Shown here piece after piece: positions 7,750 through 16,207 of a DNA stretch of 64,000 nt. The translations under genes and the position numbers were made by a program. Positions within the stretch are counted from its first letter, which is position 1, and each line of letters opens with the position of its first letter. The stretch is from Gammaproteobacteria bacterium HGW-Gammaproteobacteria-4 (GTDB taxonomy: Bacteria; Pseudomonadota; Gammaproteobacteria; Xanthomonadales; Xanthomonadaceae): positions 1-64,000 of the forward strand of contig PGZC01000002.1 of the NCBI GenBank assembly GCA_002839995.1, given 5' to 3'. The notes beneath the pieces were generated by a model. The model was given only the letters and a program-made list of their open reading frames with translations. It was not told where the DNA came from and searched no databases.

Positions 7750-9380
7750 GCATGCAAAAGCCCTTCGCCATCACCCTCGATCCCGGTTCGTCGCTGGCCA
7801 ACAAGACCGGTAGCTGGCGCACCGAGCGCCCGGTGTACGTGGATCGCCTGCCGCCCTGCAATGCCGAGTGCCCGGCCGGAGAAGACATCCAGGGTTGGCT
7901 GTTCCATGCCGAAAGCGGCGACTACCGCTCCGCGTGGGGACACCTCACCCGCGACAACCCGTTCCCGGCGATCATGGGCCGCGTCTGTTACCACACCTGC
8001 GAAGGCGTCTGTAATCGCGGCAAGATCGACGCCAGCGTCGGCATCAATTCGGTCGAGCGCTTTCTCGGCGATCTCGCCTTGCAGGAGCATTGGCAGTTCG
8101 AGCCACCCGCGCAGGAAACCGGCAAGCATGTGCTGGTGGTCGGTGCCGGGCCATCGGGCATGTCCGCGGCCTATCACCTGCGCCGCTTCGGCCATGCCGT
8201 GACCGTGGCCGAGGCTGGCCCGGCGATGGGCGGCATGATGCGCTTCGGCATCCCCAAATACCGCCTGCCGCGCGACGTGCTGGATGGCGAAATGCAGCGC
8301 ATCGTCGCGATGGGTGTGCGGGTGCAACTCAACACCAAGGTCGACGACATCGCGCACACCCTGCGCGATGGCAGTTACGACGCCGCGTTTCTGGCAGTCG
8401 GCGCGCACATCGCCAAGCGCGCCTACATTCCGGCCAAGGATTCCTCGCACATTCTCGATGCGGTCGCGGTGCTGCGCTCGATGGAAGGCGCCGAGCCGCC
8501 GCTGCTCGGGCGGCGCGTGGTGGTCTACGGCGGCGGCAACACCGCGATCGACGTGGCCCGCACCGCCAAGCGCCTGGGCGCGACCGAGGCCATCATCGTC
8601 TACCGCCGCACCCGCGAAAAAATGCCGGCGCACGATTTCGAGGTGGAGGAGGCGCTGGAAGAAGGCGTGATGATGAAGTGGCTGTCCACCATCACCAGCG
8701 CCGAGGGCGGCTCGCTGACCATCGAGAAAATGGTCCTCGACGAGCACGGCAAGCCGCAGCCCACTGGCGAGGTGGAAACGCTGGAGTCCGACTCGCTGGT
8801 GCTGGCGCTGGGTCAGGACGTGGACCTGTCGCTGCTCGACAACGTGCCCAGCCTGGAGCGCAAGGATGGCGTGGTGCAGGTCGATCCGCTTACCATGATG
8901 ACCGGCCACCCCGGCCTGTTTGCCGGTGGCGACATGGTGCCCGCCGAGCGCAACGTCACCGTCGCCGTGGGCCACGGCAAGAAGGCCGCGCGGCACATCG
9001 ACGCCTGGCTGCGCGGCGTCGCGGCGAACGCCGCGCCCAAACACGCGCCGGCCGACTTCGCGCGCATCAACGCCTGGTATTACAGTGACGCGCCCAAGAC
9101 CGTGCGCCCGCAGCTCGACCTCGCCCGTCGCACCAGCAGCTTCGACGAAGTGCAGGGCGGCCTCACCCCGGACAACGCCCTGTTCGAAGCGCGCCGTTGC
9201 CTGAGCTGCGGCAACTGCTTCGAATGCGACAACTGCTACGGCGTCTGCCCCGACAACGCGGTGATCAAACTCGGTCCCGGCAATGGCTTCGCGTTCAACT
9301 ACGACTACTGCAAAGGCTGCGGCGTCTGCGCCGCCGAGTGCCCCTGCGGCGCCATCGACATGGTGCCGGAGGAGGTGTAG
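7746..9380 (+). CDS. NAD(P)-binding flavoprotein fused to a two-cluster ferredoxin domain
   Basis: This 544-residue protein resembles the small subunit of glutamate synthase. It has an N-terminal cysteine-rich region (CNAECPAGEDIQGW, CYHTCEGVCNRG), an FAD fold (GAGPSGMSAAYHL at about 130-142), an NAD(P) fold (YGGGNTAIDVARTAKRLGA), and a closing FAD motif (GLFAGGD). It ends in a ferredoxin domain with CLSCGNCFECDNCYGVCP and CKGCGVCAAECPCG, likely two [4Fe-4S] clusters. It should carry electrons from the 2-oxoacid oxidoreductase to NAD(P)+, as PadH-type subunits do in phenylglyoxylate dehydrogenase. The start overlaps the beta stop (ATGA). Confidence 0.85.
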   Translation: MSMQKPFAITLDPGSSLANKTGSWRTERPVYVDRLPPCNAECPAGEDIQGWLFHAESGDYRSAWGHLTRDNPFPAIMGRVCYHTCEGVCNRGKIDASVGINSVERFLGDLALQEHWQFEPPAQETGKHVLVVGAGPSGMSAAYHLRRFGHAVTVAEAGPAMGGMMRFGIPKYRLPRDVLDGEMQRIVAMGVRVQLNTKVDDIAHTLRDGSYDAAFLAVGAHIAKRAYIPAKDSSHILDAVAVLRSMEGAEPPLLGRRVVVYGGGNTAIDVARTAKRLGATEAIIVYRRTREKMPAHDFEVEEALEEGVMMKWLSTITSAEGGSLTIEKMVLDEHGKPQPTGEVETLESDSLVLALGQDVDLSLLDNVPSLERKDGVVQVDPLTMMTGHPGLFAGGDMVPAERNVTVAVGHGKKAARHIDAWLRGVAANAAPKHAPADFARINAWYYSDAPKTVRPQLDLARRTSSFDEVQGGLTPDNALFEARRCLSCGNCFECDNCYGVCPDNAVIKLGPGNGFAFNYDYCKGCGVCAAECPCGAIDMVPEEV

Positions 9381-9427
9381 GAATGCCCCGCGCAAGCTCC
9401 ATGGTGCGTCATTGTGGTGGTTGTTCC

Positions 9428-9508
9428 GGCAGGTCGCCCACAGGGTGGGCTCCTACAGGTCAAGCGCAACCGTGATGTTGTAGGAGCCCACCCTGTGGGC
9501 GACCTGCC
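9428..9508. repeat. Dispersed repeat, perfect 30 bp inverted pair
   Basis: The arms 9428-9457 and 9479-9508 are exact reverse complements of 30 bases with a 21-base loop. They contain the core TAGGAGCCCACCCTGTGGGC. Related or partial copies occur at 29016-29040, 36722-36792, 40356-40379, 45733-45755 and 60345-60367. The position after the operon allows a role as transcription end or message-stabilising hairpin. Confidence 0.75.
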
Positions 9509-9603
9509 AAGCGCGCCATATCATCCGCACACCGGCGCAGCGGCGCGAATGCACGAAACCCGCCCTACAATTGCGCAGAACCCGACGCCTGAAGGAACAC
9601 CCC

Positions 9604-10662
9604 ATGAACGTACGCGCCTACGCCGCACGATCCGCCACCGATGCGCTCGCCCCGTTTCCCATCGCGCGCCGCGAACCGCGCGCCGATGACGTGGTGATCG
9701 ACATCCTCTACTGCGGGGTCTGCCACTCCGACCTGCACATGGCCCGCAACGACTGGAACAACACGGTCTATCCGGTGGTGCCGGGGCATGAAATCATCGG
9801 TCGCGTGCGCCGCGTCGGCACGGCGGTGACTCGCTTCAGGGCAGGCGATCACGTCGGCGTCGGCTGCATGGTCGATTCCTGCCAGCACTGTGCAGCGTGC
9901 GACAAGGGCCTGGAGCAATACTGCGCTCAGTTCCCCACGCTCACTTACAACGGCGTGGATCGCCACGACAAGACGCCGACCTTCGGCGGCTATTCCGAAA
10001 GCATCGTGGCGCGCGAAAAATTCGTGCTCAAGCTGCCGCCGGGCCTCGACCTCGCCGGTGCCGCGCCGTTGCTGTGCGCCGGCATCACCACCTGGTCGCC
10101 GCTGCGGCATTGGCACGTCGGCAACGGCAGCCGCGTCGCTGTCGTCGGCCTCGGCGGGCTCGGCCACATGGCGCTGAAACTGGCCAAGGCGCTGGGCGCC
10201 GAAGTGACCTTGTTCACCCGTTCGCCCGGCAAGGAGGCCGACGCGCGCCGCCTCGGCGCCGACCGCATCGTGCTGTCCACCGATGCCGAGCAAATGGCGG
10301 CCGTGACCGGCCGCTTCGGCCTGATCATCGACACCGTGCCCTACGCCCACGACCTCAACCCCTACCTGCCCACGCTGGCGGTAGACAGTACGCTGGTGCT
10401 GGTCGGCTACCTCGGCGAACTCGACCCCGCACTCAACACCAGCGCCATGGTGCTGCAACGCAAATCCGTCGCCGGCTCCCTCATCGGCGGCATCGCCGAA
10501 ACCCAGGAGCTGCTCGACTTCTGCGGCCAGCACGGCATCACCTCCGACATCGAAACGATCCGCATCCAGGACATCAACACCGCCTACGCGCGCTTGCTCA
10601 AGAGCGATGTGAAGTATCGCTTTGTGATCGATATGGGGTCATTGCAAGTGGAAGCGGGGTAA
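9604..10662 (+). CDS. NAD(P)-dependent zinc alcohol dehydrogenase (YahK/cinnamyl type)
   Basis: This 352-residue medium-chain dehydrogenase would reduce aldehydes or oxidise alcohols with NADP(H). Catalytic zinc ligands are visible in CGVCHSDLH and GHEIIG. The structural zinc loop is SCQHCAACDKGLEQYC. The nucleotide fold is GLGGLGHMALKLAKALGA. The ATG at 9604 follows GGAAC and gives the usual family N terminus; a longer frame upstream adds no conserved residues. It stands alone after the dispersed repeat, so it is probably separate from the oxidoreductase operon. Confidence 0.9.
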   Translation: MNVRAYAARSATDALAPFPIARREPRADDVVIDILYCGVCHSDLHMARNDWNNTVYPVVPGHEIIGRVRRVGTAVTRFRAGDHVGVGCMVDSCQHCAACDKGLEQYCAQFPTLTYNGVDRHDKTPTFGGYSESIVAREKFVLKLPPGLDLAGAAPLLCAGITTWSPLRHWHVGNGSRVAVVGLGGLGHMALKLAKALGAEVTLFTRSPGKEADARRLGADRIVLSTDAEQMAAVTGRFGLIIDTVPYAHDLNPYLPTLAVDSTLVLVGYLGELDPALNTSAMVLQRKSVAGSLIGGIAETQELLDFCGQHGITSDIETIRIQDINTAYARLLKSDVKYRFVIDMGSLQVEAG

Positions 10663-10726
10663 GTGTTGCGGCAATGCACGCCGGACCGATCTAAACCCAG
10701 CGGCCACTGCGTGCATCCAAGGCGTT

Positions 10727-11314
10727 ATGCTCGCATCCGCCGTGACTTCCGAATCGTTCATTTCGCCCTCGACCACGAGCGCGCGACCCGGCGATGCCCT
10801 CGCCCGCCGCGCGGCGCGGGGCGATATCGCGGCGTTCGAGCAGTTGTACCGCGATCAGGTCGGGCGGATATTCGTGTTGCTGCGGCGGCTGTGCGGCGGG
10901 CACGAGGGCCGCGCGCAGGATCTCACCCAGGAGGTGTTCGTGCGCGCCTGGCAGGCGCTGCCGAAATTCCGCTTTGAAAGCGCATTCGCCACCTGGCTGC
11001 ATCGGCTGGCGGTAAACACGGCGTTGATGGAGTTGCGCGCGCGGCGCGGTGGGCTGGACGCGGAAATCACCGACGCGGTGCTCGAGACCCACGCCACCAT
11101 CGATACCGCCGGGGTACGCACGTTGTTGTCGACCGACCTGGAACGCGCCATCGCGACCTTGCCGCCACGCGCCCGCGCGGTGCTGGTGTTGTTCGACGTG
11201 GAAGGCCTGAGCCACGAGGAAATCGCCGAACAACTGAACATGGCGGTGGGCAGTTCCAAGGCGCAACTGCATCGCGCGCGCGGCTTGCTGCGGGCGCGGC
11301 TGGGAGAACACTGA
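10727..11314 (+). CDS. ECF-type RNA polymerase sigma factor
   Basis: This is a 195-residue sigma-70 family protein with region 2 (FEQLYRDQVGRIF, DLTQEVFVRAWQAL, FATWLHRLAVNTAL) and region 4 (ATLPPRARAVLVLFDVEGLSHEEIAEQL, then SSKAQLHRARGLL). It would direct RNA polymerase to a small regulon. Its stop overlaps the start of the membrane-anchored anti-sigma gene. The DUF4097 gene downstream may belong to the same regulon. The inducing signal is unknown. Confidence 0.9.
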   Translation: MLASAVTSESFISPSTTSARPGDALARRAARGDIAAFEQLYRDQVGRIFVLLRRLCGGHEGRAQDLTQEVFVRAWQALPKFRFESAFATWLHRLAVNTALMELRARRGGLDAEITDAVLETHATIDTAGVRTLLSTDLERAIATLPPRARAVLVLFDVEGLSHEEIAEQLNMAVGSSKAQLHRARGLLRARLGEH

Positions 11315-11790
11315 TGTCCCGATCCGAACGTGATTCCGAACTGCACATGGCATTGCGTCAATTGCCGCGTACGGTACAACCCACGCGCGATCTGTGGCCC
11401 GGCATCGCCGCGCGCATCGGTGCCGGCAGCCCGGCGCAGGTGCGCGCGTTGCGAAGGCGGCGGTTGCCGCACCTGGCGCTCGCCGCATCCATCGCACTGC
11501 TGGCGCTCGGCGTGACGCGGTGGTGGCCGCAAGCGAGCGTCGATCCGCAGGCGCAAATGATGCAGCAACAGGTAACCGCGATGACCCGCGAATACGACGC
11601 CGCACTGGCGCAGTTGCCGCAGGCGGCGCTGCCGCCGGTGCTGGCGCCGGGCTTGCAGGCACTCGACGCCAGCGCCGTGCAAATCCGCCGTGCGCTGCAA
11701 CAGGCGCCGCATTCGACCCGGCTGATCGCGCAACTGCAACACACCTATGCGCTGCGTCTGCGACTGAGCCAACGCGGGATGCACGGCTGA
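11314..11790 (+). CDS. Putative anti-sigma factor, single-pass membrane protein
   Basis: This 158-residue protein has an N-terminal cytoplasmic part with LPRTVQPTRDLWPGIAARI, a feature of anti-sigma proteins in this order. A single membrane segment follows at about residues 53-66 (LALAASIALLALGV), and then a periplasmic part rich in Gln and Ala that is probably helical. It overlaps the sigma gene by one base, which supports a sigma/anti-sigma pair. No zinc-binding HxxxCxxC motif is present. Confidence 0.75.
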   Translation: MSRSERDSELHMALRQLPRTVQPTRDLWPGIAARIGAGSPAQVRALRRRRLPHLALAASIALLALGVTRWWPQASVDPQAQMMQQQVTAMTREYDAALAQLPQAALPPVLAPGLQALDASAVQIRRALQQAPHSTRLIAQLQHTYALRLRLSQRGMHG

Positions 11791-11863
11791 CTACCGATAT
11801 CTTGAGCCGACCTGCAAATCAAAGCGCCATTGAGCGTCGAGTACTTCACCAAGGAGAACGATC

Positions 11864-12760
11864 ATGAAATCCAGACACCTGCTCTGCGTTGCCTTGCTGG
11901 CGTGCCCGCTGTCGGCATGGGCGGGCACCCCGATCGACCAGACCCGAGCACTCAACGCCGACGGCCGCGTGAGCATCGAGAACCTCAAGGGTTCGGTGCA
12001 AGTCCGCACCTGGGACCGCGCCGAAGTGCACATCGGCGGCACGCTCGGCGATGGCGTCAAGCGGTTGCAGATTCAGGGCAGCGAAAGCAGCGTGCGGATC
12101 GAGGTCGACTACCCCGACGACAACGGCTGGTTCGGCAAGGGGCGCTCCGAACCGAGCGAATTGATCGTCACCGTGCCGGCGAAAGCGGAAGTGGACGTGG
12201 ACGTGGTCAGCGCCGATGTCGATGTCGAAGGCGTGGCCGGGCGGCGGTTGGCGATCGACTCGGTAAGCGGCCGCGTCAAGGCCAAGGGCAAGCCGGCGCG
12301 AGCCGAACTGGAATCGGTCAGTGGCGAAATCGAAGCGACACTGGAATCCGCAGAGCTTGATGTTTCGTCGGTCAGCGGCAGCTTGCGCGTGACCGGCACG
12401 AGCAGCGGCGAGATCGCCCTGGAAACGGTTTCCGGCAGCATCGACCTCGAAGCCGGCACCATCAAGCGGCTGCGCATCGAGTCGGTGTCGGGCAGCGCCG
12501 AGGCGCAGTTGCAGGCGCTCGCGCCCGGTGGCCGCATCGACGGCGAGACCCTGTCCGGCCGCCTGACCGTCAGCCTGCCGGCCACCACCTCGGCGTCGGT
12601 GAACATCTCCACCTTCAGCGGCGCGATCCGCTCCACCGTGGGCGAGGTGAAACGCGAGGGTTACGGCCCGGGCGCTTCGCTGGAGACCCGCCTGGGCGAC
12701 GGCAACGGCAAGATCGAACTGGAGAGCTTTTCCGGCTCGGTGCGCCTGGATTTGCGCTGA
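11864..12760 (+). CDS. DUF4097-type exported beta-repeat protein
   Basis: This is a 298-residue protein with a clear signal peptide (MKSRHLLCVALLACPLSAWA, cut before GTP). The body is a regular series of short beta units with repeated SVSG-type turns (ESVSGEIEATLES, DVSSVSGSLRVTG, ETVSGSIDLEAG, ESVSGSAEAQL), typical of DUF4097 and predicting a right-handed beta helix. The start follows AAGGAGAACGATC. It lies 73 bases after the anti-sigma gene and may be controlled by that sigma factor. The molecular role of the family is not established. Confidence 0.8.
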   Translation: MKSRHLLCVALLACPLSAWAGTPIDQTRALNADGRVSIENLKGSVQVRTWDRAEVHIGGTLGDGVKRLQIQGSESSVRIEVDYPDDNGWFGKGRSEPSELIVTVPAKAEVDVDVVSADVDVEGVAGRRLAIDSVSGRVKAKGKPARAELESVSGEIEATLESAELDVSSVSGSLRVTGTSSGEIALETVSGSIDLEAGTIKRLRIESVSGSAEAQLQALAPGGRIDGETLSGRLTVSLPATTSASVNISTFSGAIRSTVGEVKREGYGPGASLETRLGDGNGKIELESFSGSVRLDLR

Positions 12761-12809
12761 GCGCGCTTTCCCTCGGGTGGCATTTGCCAAGGATGCGCTG
12801 AACGAGCTG

Positions 12810-12928
12810 TCATTGCGAGGAGCGAAGCGACGTGGCAATCCAGAAATATATGGAAAAACAAAGCACTGGATTGCTTCCCGCCACGACCTTCGGCCTCGCG
12901 GCTAAAGGCTAGAGCGCTCGCAACGACG
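12810..12928. repeat. Dispersed hairpin repeat (CATTGCGAGGAGCGAAGC type)
   Basis: The left half reads TCATTGCGAGGAGCGAAGCG followed by TGGCAATCCAG. The right half reads CTGGATTGCTTC and ends CTCGCAACGACG. The halves are partly complementary and form a long imperfect stem. A related copy lies at 46428-46538. This is a known type of non-coding intergenic repeat in proteobacteria. Confidence 0.7.
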
Positions 12929-12959
12929 TCGGAGACAATTGTTCAGAGTTTCCCTATAG

Positions 12960-13142
12960 GCACGTGCTCGCGCAGGCCTCACCCAGGACGCAGTGGCCGA
13001 GCGCATGGGCACGACCAAGAGCGCAATCGCGCGGCTGGAATCGGCCGGCAAGCATGCTCCGTCGCTTGCGACACTCGAGCACTACGCAAGCACCGTCGGT
13101 TGCGAGCTTCAAGTCAAATTGGTGCGCCAGAAGGCAACGTGA
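12960..13142 (+). pseudogene. XRE-family antitoxin-like regulator, 5'-truncated
   Basis: An open frame without a start codon encodes the helix-turn-helix part of an XRE regulator: AGLTQDAVAERMGTTKSAI, then LESAGKHAPSLATLEHYAS and GCELQVKLV before the stop at 13140-13142. This matches HigA-like antitoxins. The N terminus and any partner toxin are missing, and the frame begins directly after the dispersed repeat. It is probably a remnant. Confidence 0.65.
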
Positions 13143-13236
13143 CGCGCGATCCCTGCTTTGCTTGGGCATTACGCCGCACATCACTGCGACCGCAACCATA
13201 CGCCGCAGCTCATATCGGTTGACTCGCTCACCTCAA

Positions 13237-13268
13237 TGACGTACATTTCTATAGCAACATATACGTCA
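13237..13268. promoter_or_regulatory. Inverted repeat before the PIN toxin-antitoxin operon
   Basis: TGACGTA at 13237-13243 and TACGTCA at 13262-13268 are perfect complements with an 18-base spacer, ending 13 bases before the antitoxin start. Autorepression by the antitoxin complex is the likely use, by analogy with other type II modules. Confidence 0.4.
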
Positions 13269-13281
13269 CTAGGCTCGCGGT

Positions 13282-13524
13282 GTGAATACAAAACTTACCC
13301 TGCGTCTCGACGACGAGTTGATCTCCACCGCGAAGCGCTACTCCGCCAAGTCGGGCAAGTCGCTGTCGCAACTGGTCGCCGATTACTTCACCTTGCTCGC
13401 TGCCAGCACCGCGGAATCGGACGCGGCGCCCACGCCGCGCGTTCGCGCGTTGATTGGGGTGCTTGCGAATGCGACGGTCGATGAGGCCGACTACCGCCGC
13501 CACCTCGAGGACAAGCACCGGTGA
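13282..13524 (+). CDS. Ribbon-helix-helix antitoxin (DUF6364-like)
   Basis: This 80-residue protein begins with a short beta strand and two helices (MNTKLTLRLDDELISTAKRY, then SGKSLSQLVADYFTLL), the ribbon-helix-helix DNA-binding pattern of antitoxins. The C-terminal half is likely the toxin-binding tail. It starts with GTG. Its TGA overlaps the GTG start of the PIN gene by four bases. It should neutralise the PIN toxin and repress the operon. Confidence 0.8.
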   Translation: MNTKLTLRLDDELISTAKRYSAKSGKSLSQLVADYFTLLAASTAESDAAPTPRVRALIGVLANATVDEADYRRHLEDKHR

Positions 13525-13940
13525 AGGTGCTTTTCGATACCAATGTTGTGCTTGATGTGTTGTTGGCGCGCGAGCCGCACTTCGAGGTCGCGGCACGGCT
13601 GTTCTCGCTGGTGGACAACAAGGCGATCGACGGCCTGATTTGCGCCACCACCGTGACCACGATCCATTATCTGGCAGCCAAGGCGGTGGGCGCGAAAAAG
13701 GCCGCGACGCACGTTCGTGCGCTGATGGCGCTGTTCGAAGTCGCTCCGGTATCACGCGCGGTGTTGGCGGGGGCGATGGAACGCGGCTTCGATGATTTTG
13801 AGGATGCGCTGCTGCACGAGGCGGCATTGCTGTCCGGCGCTACGGCCATCGTTACCCGGAACGGCAAAGACTTTGCCAAGGCCGCGCTACCGGTATTCGA
13901 ACCGGTCGCGCTGCTGGCCGCGGTGGCGAGCACGCGCTGA
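13521..13940 (+). CDS. PIN-domain toxin (VapC-like ribonuclease)
   Basis: This is a 139-residue PIN protein. It has the family acidic residues: LFDTNVVLDVLL at the N terminus, FDDFEDALLHEAALLSGA in the middle and VTRNGKDFAKA near the end. It should be an RNA endonuclease held inactive by the upstream antitoxin. The GTG start overlaps the antitoxin stop. The pair sits 133 bases before gspF, where gspE is expected, and probably arrived by transfer. Confidence 0.85.
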   Translation: MKVLFDTNVVLDVLLAREPHFEVAARLFSLVDNKAIDGLICATTVTTIHYLAAKAVGAKKAATHVRALMALFEVAPVSRAVLAGAMERGFDDFEDALLHEAALLSGATAIVTRNGKDFAKAALPVFEPVALLAAVASTR

Positions 13941-14073
13941 GTTGAACCCACGACGCGGGGTAACCCATGCCGCTTTCGGGGTTGCGCGCATCCAGTATGA
14001 TTGGAGGATGGGCTCAACGACACACACAACCCGGGCGTTCAACGCAACCCGCCGCATGGGCGGTTGCTGAGCC
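13941..14073. other. Junction between toxin gene and gspF
   Basis: Xanthomonas-type operons have gspE directly before gspF. Here the 133 bases before gspF hold no coding remnant of the GspE ATPase that I can see. Confidence 0.5.
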
Positions 14074-15288
14074 GTGCCGCAGTTCCGTTACAGCGCGTTG
14101 AGTCCGGCCGGCGAGTCGATCACCGGGATGATGGATGCGGCAAGCGCCGAGGAGGTGATCGCGCGTTTGCAGGAGGCCGGCAACCTGCCGATCGAGGCGC
14201 GGCGCAGCGATGCCGCCGGCGGCGAGGGCTTGGCCGGGCTGTTTCGGCGCAATGCGCTGGATCACGGTCAGGTGCTGCGCTTCACCCAGCAGTTGGCCAC
14301 CCTGCTCGGTGCCGGGCAGCCGCTGGACCGTGCGCTGGGCATCCTGATCGATCTGCCGGAAAGCCCGGCCGCGCGCGCGCTGCTGACCCGGGTACGCGAT
14401 ACCGTGCGCGGTGGTGCGCCGCTGTCTACCGCGCTCGACCAGCAGCATGGCGTGTTTTCGCGGCTGTACATCAACATGGTGCGCGCCGGTGAGGCCGGCG
14501 GCTCGCTGCAGGCCAGCCTGGCGCGCCTCGCCGAATATCTGGAACGCAGCCAGGCGCTGCGCGCGCGGCTGATCAATGCGCTGATCTATCCGCTGATTCT
14601 GGTGCTGATGGTCGGGTTGGCCATCCTGTTTTTGCTCGGCTATGTGGTGCCGCAGTTTCAGGCGATCTACGAGGGCATGGACGCCGAACTGCCGATGCTC
14701 ACCCGCACCGTGCTGTGGCTGGGCGATGTGGTGCGCACTGGCTGGTGGCTGATCGTCGGCAGCTTCGTGGCCCTGGCGTGGTGGCTGGAGCGGCGCTTTC
14801 GCAACCCCACCACCCGGCGCGCGCTCGACGCCTGGCTGCTGACCGCGCCGCTGGTCGGCCCGTTGATTGCCCGCGCCGAAACCGCGCGTCTGGCGCGCAC
14901 GCTGGGCACGTTGGTACAAAACGGGGTGCCGCTGTTGCAGGCGCTGTCGATCGCGCGCAACGTGCTGTCCAACCGGGTGCTGGCCGAAGCGGTGGAATCG
15001 GCGACCGAAGCGGTCAAGGGCGGCGGCGGCCTGGCGCACGCGCTGGCGCGAAGCGATGGCTTCCCGCGGCTGGCGGTGCAGATGATCCAGGTCGGCGAGG
15101 AATCCGGCGCGCTCGATACCATGTTGCTGAAGGTGGCCGACGCCTTCGATTCAGAAACCAGCCATGCCATCGACCGCATGCTGACTGCGCTGGTGCCGAT
15201 ACTGACCCTGGTCATGAGCCTGATCGTCGGCATCGTGATCATGGCCATCCTCACCCCGCTGTACGACCTGACCACCACGATAGGCTGA
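14074..15288 (+). CDS. gspF: Type II secretion inner-membrane protein GspF
   Basis: This 404-residue polytopic protein is the membrane platform of the type II secretion system. It carries two GspF domains: the first around LRFTQQLATLLGAGQPLDRAL, the second around LARTLGTLVQNGVPLLQALS. Each is followed by membrane segments (LINALIYPLILVLMVGLAIL; near the end LVPILTLVMSLIVGIVIMAI). The start is GTG with PQFRYSAL, the usual family N terminus. It is the first secretion gene in the window. The cognate ATPase GspE must be encoded elsewhere. Confidence 0.92.
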   Translation: MPQFRYSALSPAGESITGMMDAASAEEVIARLQEAGNLPIEARRSDAAGGEGLAGLFRRNALDHGQVLRFTQQLATLLGAGQPLDRALGILIDLPESPAARALLTRVRDTVRGGAPLSTALDQQHGVFSRLYINMVRAGEAGGSLQASLARLAEYLERSQALRARLINALIYPLILVLMVGLAILFLLGYVVPQFQAIYEGMDAELPMLTRTVLWLGDVVRTGWWLIVGSFVALAWWLERRFRNPTTRRALDAWLLTAPLVGPLIARAETARLARTLGTLVQNGVPLLQALSIARNVLSNRVLAEAVESATEAVKGGGGLAHALARSDGFPRLAVQMIQVGEESGALDTMLLKVADAFDSETSHAIDRMLTALVPILTLVMSLIVGIVIMAILTPLYDLTTTIG

Positions 15289-15292
15289 AACC

Positions 15293-15724
15293 ATGCATCC
15301 CATTCGACAACGACCAACACCCGCCCGCCGGCACAGCCGTGGCATGAGCCTGATCGAAGTGATCATCGTGATCGTGCTGATCGGCGCGGTGCTTACCTTC
15401 GTCACCAACCGGGTGCTGGGCGGCGCCGACCGCGCCAAATCCAACCTGGCGACCTCGCAGTTGCAGTCGCTGGCCGGCAAGATCGAGCAATACGATCTCG
15501 ACAACAGCGGCCTGCCGCCGGACTTGCAGGCACTGATCGCGCAGCCATCGGATGCGCCGAACTGGCTGGGGCCGTACGCCAAGGCCGACGAAATCAAGGA
15601 CCCCTGGGGCCGGCCGTTCATCTATCGTGCGCCAGGTCAGGACGGCCCCTACGACCTCATCAGTTACGGCAAGGACGGCCAACCCGGTGGCGACAGCGTC
15701 AACCGGGACATCGTGTTGCAGTAA
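15293..15724 (+). CDS. gspG: Type II secretion major pseudopilin GspG
   Basis: This is a 143-residue prepilin. The leader is 17 residues with cleavage expected at RG|MSLIEV, and the conserved Glu is at +5. A 20-residue hydrophobic helix follows (VIIVIVLIGAVLTFVTNRVL). The C-terminal globular part ends in PWGRPFIYRAPG and DGPYDLISYGKDG, typical of the calcium-binding GspG fold. Methionine rather than phenylalanine at +1 is unusual. GspG polymerises into the periplasmic pseudopilus. Confidence 0.92.
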   Translation: MHPIRQRPTPARRHSRGMSLIEVIIVIVLIGAVLTFVTNRVLGGADRAKSNLATSQLQSLAGKIEQYDLDNSGLPPDLQALIAQPSDAPNWLGPYAKADEIKDPWGRPFIYRAPGQDGPYDLISYGKDGQPGGDSVNRDIVLQ

Positions 15725-15739
15725 GCACCGAGCGCAGCA

Positions 15740-16207
15740 ATGAATTCGATGCCGCCGCGTGCGCGACCCAGCCATGGCGTCAGCCTGATCGAAGTCTTGC
15801 TGGTGGTCGGGCTGCTGGCGCTGGCGCTGAGCCTGTTCTCGGGCATGCTCGGCGGTGGCCTGGACGGCATGCGCCTGCGCAATGCCAGCAAGGAACTGGC
15901 GGCGCAATTGCGCTACACCCGCAGCGCCGCAATCCACACCGGCGAACCGCAGGTGCTGGCGCTGGATGTCGATGCCGCACACTGGCGCAGCGGCCAACGG
16001 CAAGGCGATCTGCCCGGCAAGCCGACGCTGGACGTGCTCACCGCCGCGCAGGAGCAGGTGCAAGACGGCGAAGCGCGCTTTCGTTTCTTCCCCGACGGCT
16101 CGTCCACTGGCGGCAGCATCACCCTGAGCAAGGGCAAGGCAAGCTGGCGCATCGACGTGCTCTGGCTCACCGGCGCGATCCGCGTCGGCCCGGTGGAGGC
16201 CTCGTGA
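15740..16207 (+). CDS. gspH: Type II secretion minor pseudopilin GspH
   Basis: This 155-residue prepilin has the cleavage site SHG|VSLIEV and a hydrophobic helix (LLVVGLLALALSLFSGML). GspH is a minor component near the pseudopilus tip. The globular part includes YTRSAAIHTGEPQVLALD, a GspH-type sequence. Its stop overlaps the GTG start of gspI. Confidence 0.88.
   Translation: MNSMPPRARPSHGVSLIEVLLVVGLLALALSLFSGMLGGGLDGMRLRNASKELAAQLRYTRSAAIHTGEPQVLALDVDAAHWRSGQRQGDLPGKPTLDVLTAAQEQVQDGEARFRFFPDGSSTGGSITLSKGKASWRIDVLWLTGAIRVGPVEAS

Noticed and set aside
7446-9395. A 649-codon open frame on the minus strand
   Set aside because: It is the mirror of the flavoprotein and beta-subunit genes in high-GC DNA. 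The product is rich in His, Arg and Ala and shows no domain.
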